Positions 1 to 4,313 of a stretch of 7,242 nt of DNA are shown piece after piece. The stretch lies in assembly GCA_948766235.1 (NCBI GenBank), contig CAQCFX010000061.1:1-7242 (forward strand). Reading direction: 5' to 3'. Made by a program: the position numbers and the translations under genes. Source of the stretch: an uncultured Oscillospiraceae bacterium (lineage in GTDB: Bacteria > Bacillota > Clostridia > Oscillospirales > Oscillospiraceae). The notes below the pieces were generated by a model. That model saw only the letters and a program-made list of their open reading frames with translations. It had not been told where the DNA came from and did not search any database. Position 1 is the first letter of the stretch; every line of letters begins with the position of its first letter.

Positions 1-590
1 GCACCAGCGAGCACTCCATGATCGGGAAGTTCATCGACCAGATCCTGCCCGAGGCCTCCCTGCCCCAGACGCTGACCTCCTACTCCCCCTGCTTCCGGAA
101 GGAGAAGGGCTCCCACGGCATCGAGGAGCGGGGCGTGTACCGCATCCACCAGTTCGAGAAGCAGGAGATGATTGTGGTGTGCCGCCCCGAGGAGTCCATG
201 GACTGGTATGAAAAGATGTGGCGGTACAGCGTGGAGCTGTTCCGCTCCCTGGACATCCCCGTGCGCCAGCTGGAGTGCTGCTCCGGCGACCTGGCCGACC
301 TGAAGGTGAAATCCTGCGACATCGAGGCCTGGTCCCCCCGGCAGCAGAAGTATTTCGAGGTGTGCTCCTGCTCCAACCTGGGCGACGCCCAGGCCCGCCG
401 CCTGAAAATGCGTGTGCGGGGAGAGAGCGGCACCTATCTGCCCCACACGCTGAACAACACCGTGGTGGCGCCCCCCCGGATGCTCATTGCCCTGCTGGAG
501 AACAATTTGCAGGCCGACGGCAGCGTGAAAATTCCCCAGGCGCTGTGGCCCTATATGGGCGGGACGAAGGTGCTCACTCCGAAGCACTGA
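1..590 (+). CDS. serS: Seryl-tRNA synthetase, C-terminal part (5' end outside window)
   Basis: SerRS charges tRNA-Ser with serine in the cytoplasm by ATP activation. The reading frame is open from base 3 (first residues TSEHSM) to the TGA at 588-590, so about 195 residues of the catalytic domain are present; the N-terminal tRNA-binding coiled coil lies upstream of the window. Class II motif 2 is at about 93-170 (FRKEKGSHGIEERGVYR followed by HQFEKQEM). Motif 3 begins at about 447 with TLNNTVVAPPRM, and the family-typical ending DGSVKIPQALWPYMGG follows. The usual bacterial motif 3 reads roughly TLNGxxxAVGRT, so this is a variant form, but the motif arginine is kept. Intact class II motifs and the normal C-terminal ending support a functional enzyme. 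No terminator is obvious; the next elements downstream are a parS-like site and a long palindrome. Identity as SerRS is secure; only the start is missing. Confidence 0.96.
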   Translation, partial: TSEHSMIGKFIDQILPEASLPQTLTSYSPCFRKEKGSHGIEERGVYRIHQFEKQEMIVVCRPEESMDWYEKMWRYSVELFRSLDIPVRQLECCSGDLADLKVKSCDIEAWSPRQQKYFEVCSCSNLGDAQARRLKMRVRGESGTYLPHTLNNTVVAPPRMLIALLENNLQADGSVKIPQALWPYMGGTKVLTPKH

Positions 591-600
591 GCCGTCGTGA

Positions 601-616
601 CGTTTCACGTGAAACG
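601..616. promoter_or_regulatory. parS-like ParB-binding site 1
   Basis: The 16-bp perfect palindrome CGTTTCACGTGAAACG lies 10 bp after the serS stop. Its 14-bp core GTTTCACGTGAAAC fits the conserved bacterial parS consensus (TGTTNCACGTGAAACA) everywhere except the outermost base pair, which is C/G instead of T/A. The same 16 bp recur at 4183-4198. parS sites load the ParB/Spo0J clamp on origin-proximal DNA for chromosome segregation and SMC recruitment. ParB binding here is inferred from sequence only. Confidence 0.85.
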
Positions 617-626
617 CGAAGCGCGA

Positions 627-740
627 GGGCAGACACATAGCCCCGGATGGACCGGAGCGAGGGGCAAAACCCAGGCGGGCACAGCCCGCCGGATTTGCCC
701 CGAGTCGGAAGGAAGCCGGGGCGTATAATGTGTCCAGCCC
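627..740. repeat. 114-nt nested imperfect palindrome in the serS-815 intergenic region
   Basis: The visible arms nest inside each other. GGGC (627-630) pairs with GCCC (737-740). GACACAT (632-638) pairs with ATGTGTC (728-734). GCCCCGG (640-646) pairs with CCGGGGC (716-722). GGGGCAAA (661-668) pairs with TTTGCCCC (694-701). At the centre GGCGGGC (674-680) pairs with GCCCGCC (684-690) around an ACA loop. There is no open frame of note and no U-tract after it, so it is not a standard terminator. It could be a MITE or REP-like dispersed element or a structured RNA leader for the gene at 815. A TATAAT hexamer falls in the right arm (724-729) but lacks a convincing -35 partner. Copy number elsewhere in the genome would decide between these. 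Confidence 0.6.
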
Positions 741-814
741 GAGCGTGACAACGCCGTCGCAAGCTCCTCCTTTCCCCACGAAACCCGCTTATCAAATTAT
801 AAGGAGAGACTACC

Positions 815-1216
815 ATGAAAAAGTTCTGGAAAGCCCTCGGCATCGCCGCCCTGGCCGCCGTCGTCCCCGTCCGCATCCAAAAGGACGAGGAGAGCGGCAG
901 GCAGACCTTCCAGTCCCTGCTGTGGAAGCTGGACGTAACCCCCAACCCGGACAGCTCCAGCACCGAAATCGGCCTTGACCTGATGGAAGGCGTGCTCACC
1001 GGCCCCATCTTCAACGCCGTCACCGCCAAGAAGGAGGCCGCCCTCTTTGCCGACGACGAGCCGGACGCCGCCGTGGTGGCGCAAATGGCCGCCGATGAGG
1101 CCCAGGCCGCGGCCGACGAGGCACAGATGGCCGCGGACGAAGCCCAGCTGCTGGCCGACGAGGCCCAGGCCGCCGCGGATGAGGCCGTGGAGGCCGACTT
1201 CGACCCGGAATTTTAA
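815..1216 (+). CDS. Small acidic protein with C-terminal ADEAQ heptad repeats, function unknown
   Basis: This is a 133-residue protein that I do not recognise. The start is supported by AAGGAGAG at 801-808. Residues 1-19 (MKKFWKALGIAALAAVVPV) are a lysine-rich start followed by a short hydrophobic alanine-rich stretch, which could be a membrane anchor or an atypical signal; no clear signal peptidase site is visible. Residues 20-80 form a mixed, probably folded segment ending in KKEAALFADD. Residues 92-125 are five tandem heptads of the type AADEAQx, predicted to be one long acidic helix, possibly a coiled coil. The tail is EADFDPEF. The protein is strongly acidic overall because of the repeat. 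Only 12 nt separate it from mscL, which has a weak ribosome binding site, so the two are likely co-transcribed and perhaps translationally coupled; a membrane-related role is only a guess from that. Composition and codon use match the neighbouring genes, so it is probably a real gene. Confidence 0.8.
   Translation: MKKFWKALGIAALAAVVPVRIQKDEESGRQTFQSLLWKLDVTPNPDSSSTEIGLDLMEGVLTGPIFNAVTAKKEAALFADDEPDAAVVAQMAADEAQAAADEAQMAADEAQLLADEAQAAADEAVEADFDPEF
1088..1192 (+). repeat. Five tandem 21-bp coding repeats (AADEAQx heptads)
   Basis: Within the acidic gene, a 21-bp unit repeats five times in frame. The pentapeptide ADEAQ starts at residues 93, 100, 107 and 114, with ADEAV at 121. The DNA units are similar but not identical (for example gccgacgaggcccaggcc and gccgatgaggcccaggcc), so third positions have drifted while the peptide has been kept. 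The unit length equals exactly two helical turns, as in coiled-coil heptads. Repeat number may vary between strains. Confidence 0.85.
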
Positions 1217-1228
1217 TGGTGGGCTTCC

Positions 1229-1663
1229 ATGAAGAAATTCTTGCAGGAATTCAAGGAATTTATTAACAAGGGCAACGTGCTGGGGCTGGCGGTGGGCGTG
1301 ATTATCGGCGGAGCCTTTTCCACCATTACCACCTCCCTGACCAACGACATCATTATGCCCATCGTGTCCATCTTTCTGGGCGGGGTGGACTTCTCCGCCA
1401 TGAGCGTGGCCCTGCCCACCTTTCACCCGGTGGCGGCGGACGCGCCCCCCAACACTCTGAACTACGGCAGCTTTCTCTCTGCCGTCATCAACTTCCTCAT
1501 CCTGGCCCTGGTGGTGTTCTGCATCGTCAAGGCAGTGAACTGTGTGATGGGCGGCGCAAGAAAAAAAGAGGAGGCCGCCCCCCCTCCCCCGCCCGAGCCC
1601 TCGGCAGAGGAAAAGCTGCTGACGGAAATTCGCGATATTTTGAAGGAGAACAAAAATGACTAA
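1229..1663 (+). CDS. mscL: Large-conductance mechanosensitive channel MscL
   Basis: MscL is a homopentameric inner-membrane channel that opens under high membrane tension to release solutes during osmotic downshock. The 144-residue protein shows the family order. An amphipathic N-terminal helix (MKKFLQEFKEFINKGN) leads into TM1 at about 17-47, with NVLGLAVGVIIGGAFSTI forming the pore constriction, then NDIIMPIVS. A periplasmic loop spans about 50-79. TM2 is at about 80-103 (SFLSAVINFLILALVVFCIV). A charged segment RKKEE and a proline-rich linker (residues 118-124) lead to the C-terminal bundle helix EEKLLTEIRDILKEN. The length is normal for the family. The ribosome binding site is weak (GGTGGG at 1218-1223), consistent with coupling to the gene that ends 12 nt upstream. 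Its last 8 nt overlap the start of the next gene. Identification is secure. Confidence 0.97.
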   Translation: MKKFLQEFKEFINKGNVLGLAVGVIIGGAFSTITTSLTNDIIMPIVSIFLGGVDFSAMSVALPTFHPVAADAPPNTLNYGSFLSAVINFLILALVVFCIVKAVNCVMGGARKKEEAAPPPPPEPSAEEKLLTEIRDILKENKND

Positions 1664-2114
1664 AGCGAGCTACAATGAAAATCCGAATCAAAACGGGGTC
1701 CCCGCGCAGACCCAGCGAAGCGGTCTGCGTGGGGAGAGGAGCCGCAGCGGAATGAGCGAACCTTTCGGCGAAGCCGGAAGCGAGCGAGATGGAGCTTGCG
1801 GCGACGAGGGCTATACTCCCGCGTCCTTTGAAAAGCGCGCCGCCGCCTGGATGGGCATCGCCTATGCCCTCATGTTCCTCTTTGTGGTGGATTTCGCCAT
1901 CTACACCGGCGGGCGGGAAATGCCCGGCACCTTTCCCCTGTTCCTGGTGCCGGTGTCCGTGGCCCTGGCCGTCGTCACCATTCGCCGCATGAAGCTGAAG
2001 ACCTGCCCCGGCGGCTCCGCCGGCGGCGTGTTCGCCCTTACCCTGTGCGCCGCCGGCACCCTGTTCGGCCTGGCCCTGGGCGCGCCCGCCCTGCTGACCG
2101 CCTTTGGGCGCTGA
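1656..2114 (+). CDS. Small three-helix membrane protein of unknown function with a repeat-derived N-terminus
   Basis: This 152-residue protein starts inside the end of mscL (8-nt overlap). The start is supported by AAGGAG at 1643-1648, inside mscL, 7 nt before the ATG. Residues 1-13 are polar. Residues about 14-50 are low-complexity, rich in Gly, Ser, Arg and Glu, and coded by a palindromic DNA repeat (1694-1802). The likely original protein resumes around YTPASFEKRAAAW at residues 53-65. Three hydrophobic segments follow, at about 64-83 (WMGIAYALMFLFVVDFAIY), 92-109 (TFPLFLVPVSVALAVVTI) and 124-148. A basic linker RRMKLK between the second and third suggests a cytoplasmic loop there. I do not recognise a family. 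The stop is 3 nt before rsmG, so it is part of the mscL-rsmG transcription unit. The in-frame repeat may have lengthened the N-terminus without breaking the gene. Confidence 0.75.
   Translation: MTKASYNENPNQNGVPAQTQRSGLRGERSRSGMSEPFGEAGSERDGACGDEGYTPASFEKRAAAWMGIAYALMFLFVVDFAIYTGGREMPGTFPLFLVPVSVALAVVTIRRMKLKTCPGGSAGGVFALTLCAAGTLFGLALGAPALLTAFGR
1694..1802. repeat. Palindromic repeat element inserted in the coding sequence
   Basis: A near-perfect 14-bp stem is formed by 1699-1712 (TCCCCGCGCAGACC) and 1722-1735 (GGTCTGCGTGGGGA), with one G-T wobble and the loop CAGCGAAGC. After it, GCCGCA (1741-1746) is the inverse of TGCGGC (1797-1802), enclosing a small CGGC-GAA-GCCG hairpin near 1766-1776 and the purine-rich words GAATGAGCGAA and GAAGCGAGCGAG. 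Its composition is unlike the surrounding membrane-protein coding, and its peptide is low-complexity. This is the style of short dispersed palindromic elements. The exact borders are uncertain, and I cannot confirm other copies from this window. Confidence 0.6.
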
Positions 2115-2117
2115 GCC

Positions 2118-2828
2118 ATGCGCGAGCTCATTGAAACCGGGCTGGCCCAGCTGGGGCTGGCCCCGCAGACCCCCCCAGCCGCCCCCGCCCAGTTGGAGCG
2201 GTTTGGGCGGCTTTTGCTGGAAAAAAACCAGGTGATGAACCTCACCGCCATCACCGACCCCGCGGACGTGGCCACCCTGCACATGCTGGACTGCGCCGCC
2301 CTGCTCACCTGCGGGGACTTTGGCGGCAAAACCCTGATTGACGTGGGCACAGGAGCGGGCTTCCCCGGCGTGCCGCTGAAAATCCTGGAGCCCACCCTCA
2401 CCGTCACCCTGCTGGACGCCCTGGGCAAGCGGGTGGACTGGCTCAACGAGACCTGCCACGCCCTGGGGCTGGAGGGTATCGCCGCCGTCCACGGCCGGGC
2501 GGAGGAGGCCGGCCGGGAGGCACAGCTGCGGGAGCGGTTTGACTTCGCCACCGCCCGGGCGGTGGCCGAACTGCGGGTGCTGTGCGAGCTGTGCCTGCCC
2601 TTCGTCCGCCCAGGCGGATTTTTTCTGGCCATGAAGGGGACGGACTGCCAGCAGGAGCTGGACCGGGCGCTGCCCGTCATCCAGGCCCTGGGCGGGGCGG
2701 TGGAGGGGTGGCGGGATTACGCCATCCCCCACACCCACGTCAGCCACCGGGTTATCATCGTGAAAAAAACTGCGGAAACCCCGTTTCAATACCCCCGGCG
2801 GTGGGCTAAAATACAAAAGGCTTCCTGA
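2118..2828 (+). CDS. rsmG: 16S rRNA (guanine527-N7)-methyltransferase RsmG (GidB)
   Basis: RsmG transfers a methyl group from SAM to N7 of G527 in the 530 loop of 16S rRNA; loss of this mark is known to give low-level streptomycin resistance in several bacteria. The 236-residue protein has the family pattern: NQVMNLTAITDP at 37-48, H55 in the xLHMLD segment, the SAM-binding loop DVGTGAGFPGVPLKI at 75-89, LLDALGKRVDWLNE at 98-111 (motif for the SAM ribose), ATARAVAEL at 144-152, the GGFFLAMKG strand at 166-174 and the C-terminal FQYPRRWAKIQK. Length is normal. The start lies 3 nt after the upstream stop (TGAGCCATG) with no good Shine-Dalgarno, so translation is probably coupled to the preceding gene. 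rsmG commonly lies close to the replication origin and parAB in Firmicutes, in keeping with the parS-like sites on either side. Confidence 0.97.
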   Translation: MRELIETGLAQLGLAPQTPPAAPAQLERFGRLLLEKNQVMNLTAITDPADVATLHMLDCAALLTCGDFGGKTLIDVGTGAGFPGVPLKILEPTLTVTLLDALGKRVDWLNETCHALGLEGIAAVHGRAEEAGREAQLRERFDFATARAVAELRVLCELCLPFVRPGGFFLAMKGTDCQQELDRALPVIQALGGAVEGWRDYAIPHTHVSHRVIIVKKTAETPFQYPRRWAKIQKAS

Positions 2829-2872
2829 TTTTCTCCCCCTGGGGGCAAAGAGAAAAACCGTCACATTTTTGA
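2829..2872 (+). terminator. Weak dyad after rsmG, possible terminator
   Basis: TTTTCTC (2829-2835) and GAGAAAA (2850-2856) are perfect inverse repeats around a C5-T-G5 centre, directly after the rsmG stop. A T-run follows only about 8-12 nt later (2865-2869, then 2875-2882), which is farther than in a classic intrinsic terminator. A new promoter begins just downstream, so a transcription end here is plausible but not proven. Confidence 0.35.
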
Positions 2873-2891
2873 AAATTTTTTTAGAAATTTG

Positions 2892-2920
2892 TTGTCAATT
2901 TTTCCTTCATGTGCTATCAT
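2892..2920 (+). promoter_or_regulatory. Sigma-A promoter for the MinD-like gene
   Basis: TTGTCA (2892-2897) is followed by a 17-nt spacer and TATCAT (2915-2920), with an extended -10 TG at 2912-2913. It sits in a local AT-rich island in otherwise GC-rich DNA. Predicted transcription starts around 2927, giving a leader of roughly 23 nt to the ATG at 2950. This is the clearest housekeeping promoter in the window. Confidence 0.75.
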
Positions 2921-2936
2921 TTTCATATGTATCGGA

Positions 2937-2942
2937 AGGAGG
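2937..2942 (+). promoter_or_regulatory. Ribosome binding site that fixes the MinD-like start
   Basis: A perfect AGGAGG lies 7 nt before the ATG at 2950. An in-frame ATG at 2869 is upstream of the promoter -35 box and would add 27 residues unrelated to the MinD fold, so 2950 is the start. Confidence 0.85.
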
Positions 2943-2949
2943 CTGTTCC

Positions 2950-3681
2950 ATGGGCGCCGCCATTATGATTACATCGGGAAAGGGCGGAACAGGGAAAACC
3001 TCCCTCACCGCCGGCGCGGCCTCCTGCCTGGCCGCCCTGGGCCGCCGGGTGCTGTGCATCGACCTGGACATCGGCCTGCGCAATCTGGATTTGGTGCTGG
3101 GCCTGTCCGACCGGGCGGTGATGGACTTTTCGGACGTGATGGAATACCGCTGCTCCCTGCTGTCCGCCTGCGTGGAGCAGCCGGAAATCAAGGGCCTGTA
3201 TCTGCTCACCGCCCCCCTCAGCCCCGACGGGCTGGAGGCCGAGCGGTTCTGCCAGGTGGTGGCCGACGCAAAGGACTGCTTTGACTTCGTGTTTATGGAC
3301 TCCCCCGCCGGACTGGGAGGCGGCTTTCAGCTGGCCATGGCCGCGGCGGACCGGGCCATTGTGGTGTCCGCCGTGGACCCCGCCGCCCTGCGGGACGCCC
3401 AGCGCACCGTGGCCGAGCTCCATCAGCTGCCCCAGCTCCACCTGGTAATGAACCGGGTGCAGCCCAAGCTCATCCGAAAGCTGCGCACCTCCATCGACAG
3501 CGCCATGGACGCCGCCGGCCTGCCCCTCTTAGGGGTGGTGCCCGAGGACCCGGCCGTCACCATGGCCGCCGCGGCCGGCGTACCTCTGGTGCTGGCCACC
3601 CACAAGGGGGCGGCCCCGGCCTACCTCAACATCGCCAAGCGAATTTTAGGCCAGCGTGTGCCCCTGCTGCGCATCCGCTGA
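2950..3681 (+). CDS. MinD/ParA-family P-loop ATPase (MinD-like)
   Basis: This 243-residue ATPase belongs to the deviant Walker A group. The deviant Walker A is GKGGTGKTS at 10-18, with signature Lys11 and Lys16. Switch I reads CIDLDIGLRNLDLVLGL at 36-52, with Asp38 and Asp40 at the MinD positions. Switch II / Walker B reads FVFMDSPAGLGGG at 113-125. A nucleotide-base motif VMNRV is at 166-170, and LLGVVPEDPAV is at 193-203. The IGLRNLD motif points to MinD rather than Soj/ParA. The C-terminal YLNIAKRILGQRVPLLRIR could act as the amphipathic membrane-targeting helix of MinD, though it is not a textbook match. MinD uses ATP-dependent dimerisation and membrane binding to position the division septum. 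Here no minC, minE or divIVA is adjacent; the gene has its own promoter and is followed 80 nt later by an MgsA-family gene. It may be a second, non-Min MinD paralogue with another localisation job. Confidence 0.85.
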   Translation: MGAAIMITSGKGGTGKTSLTAGAASCLAALGRRVLCIDLDIGLRNLDLVLGLSDRAVMDFSDVMEYRCSLLSACVEQPEIKGLYLLTAPLSPDGLEAERFCQVVADAKDCFDFVFMDSPAGLGGGFQLAMAAADRAIVVSAVDPAALRDAQRTVAELHQLPQLHLVMNRVQPKLIRKLRTSIDSAMDAAGLPLLGVVPEDPAVTMAAAAGVPLVLATHKGAAPAYLNIAKRILGQRVPLLRIR

Positions 3682-3761
3682 CCTTAAAATAAACTGCCCG
3701 ACCAGCCAAACCTGCGCGGGAAGCAAAGCCCGCCCAGTATCACCCAGAAAGGAAGGGTCAT

Positions 3762-4175
3762 ATGAACATCGCCCTGATGAGCCACGACAACAAAAAGGAA
3801 CTCATGGTCCAATTCTGCATCGCCTACTGCGGCATTCTCTCCAAGCACACCGTCTGCGCCACCAGCAACACCGGAAAACAGGTCGCCGAGGCCACCGGCC
3901 TGCCCGTCCAGCTGTTCCTGGCCCACGCCCAGGGCGGCAGCCAGCAGATTGGCGCCCGGATTGCCTACGATGAAATCGACATGGTGCTGTTCTTCAACGA
4001 CCCCAACTCCGACGAGCTGGAAAAGGACCTGCACTACATCATCAACCTGTGCGACCAGCACAACGTCCCCATCGCCACCAACGCCGCCACCGCCGAGATG
4101 CTCATCCACGGCCTGGCCCGGGGCGATTTGGATTGGCGGGAGATTATCAAGCCGTCTAAGCCCCTTAAAGTATAA
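3762..4175 (+). CDS. MgsA-family protein (methylglyoxal synthase-like) with an altered active site
   Basis: Methylglyoxal synthase converts dihydroxyacetone phosphate to methylglyoxal and phosphate. This 137-residue protein aligns along its length with that fold: IALMSHDNKKELM at 3-15, CATSNTGKQVAEATGLPVQ at 32-50, GGSQQIGARIAYDEIDMVLFFNDP at 58-81 and NVPIATNAATAEMLIHGL at 101-118. Compared with the E. coli enzyme as I recall it, several residues are changed. The catalytic Asp71 of GGDQQ is Ser60. The phosphate-binding SGP loop is AHA (54-56). The second Thr of ATGTTG is Asn36. The region with His98 is shortened by one residue, leaving Leu86 there. His8, Asp9, Lys12, Asp80 and Asp89 are kept. 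Canonical activity is therefore doubtful; it may bind another phosphorylated ligand or act as a sensor. The start is supported by GGAAGG at 3751-3756. The frame is clean, so it is a maintained gene rather than debris. Confidence 0.88.
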   Translation: MNIALMSHDNKKELMVQFCIAYCGILSKHTVCATSNTGKQVAEATGLPVQLFLAHAQGGSQQIGARIAYDEIDMVLFFNDPNSDELEKDLHYIINLCDQHNVPIATNAATAEMLIHGLARGDLDWREIIKPSKPLKV

Positions 4176-4181
4176 CATCCT

Positions 4182-4199
4182 GCGTTTCACGTGAAACGC
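4182..4199. promoter_or_regulatory. parS-like ParB-binding site 2
   Basis: GCGTTTCACGTGAAACGC is an 18-bp perfect palindrome, containing the same 16 bp as the site at 601-616. The core agrees with parS except for the outermost pair. It lies 6 bp after the stop of the MgsA-family gene, about 3.6 kb from the first site. Both copies are intergenic, as expected for a site kept for its own sake rather than as coding sequence. Binding by ParB is inferred. Confidence 0.87.
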
Positions 4200-4202
4200 G
4201 CC

Positions 4203-4283
4203 GGAAGGCCTCTCCCTCACTCCGCGGCAGCCATAGGCTACAGGGCGCGCGGATGGCTGCCTCTCGTTCAGGAGAGGCTTTCC
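4203..4283 (+). repeat. Long nested hairpin in the hisS leader
   Basis: The outer arms GGAAGGCCTCTCC (4203-4215) and GGAGAGGCTTTCC (4271-4283) pair over 13 positions with one G-T wobble. The inner arms GGCAGCCAT (4226-4234) and ATGGCTGCC (4253-4261) pair perfectly. ACGC (4196-4199) and GCGT (4285-4288) may extend the stem into the parS-like site. The hairpin ends 15 nt before the hisS Shine-Dalgarno. It could be a terminator-like or regulatory leader, or a dispersed palindrome. No T-run follows and no T-box core sequence (AGGGTGGNACCGCG type) is visible, so a classic T-box is not supported. Confidence 0.6.
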
Positions 4284-4313
4284 AGCGTATGATACAACAA
4301 AGGAGAACCACCC

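Noticed and set aside
724..729. TATAAT hexamer as a promoter for the acidic gene
   Set aside because: No acceptable -35 box at 16-18 nt upstream (only sequences like CGAGTC), and it lies in the arm of a palindrome that explains the bases.
1088..1192. Tandem repeat as a CRISPR array
   Set aside because: The 21-bp units are contiguous without spacers and encode an in-frame heptad peptide.
1527..2864. Minus-strand open frame of 445 residues opposite mscL, the membrane protein and rsmG
   Set aside because: It is the antisense of three well-supported genes, has low-complexity Gly/Gln/His-rich sequence typical of GC-rich shadows, and has no family motif.
2862..2935. AT-rich island as a replication origin
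   Set aside because: No TTATNCACA DnaA boxes are visible in it or elsewhere in the window, and a sigma-A promoter explains the composition.
2869..2949. Upstream in-frame ATG start for the MinD-like gene
   Set aside because: It lies ahead of the promoter -35 box, lacks a ribosome binding site and adds residues outside the MinD fold; the ATG at 2950 has a perfect AGGAGG.
3716..3733. GCGGG/CCCGC stem between the MinD-like and MgsA-like genes as a terminator
   Set aside because: Only 5 bp with an 8-nt loop and no T-run afterwards, so it is not supported as a terminator.
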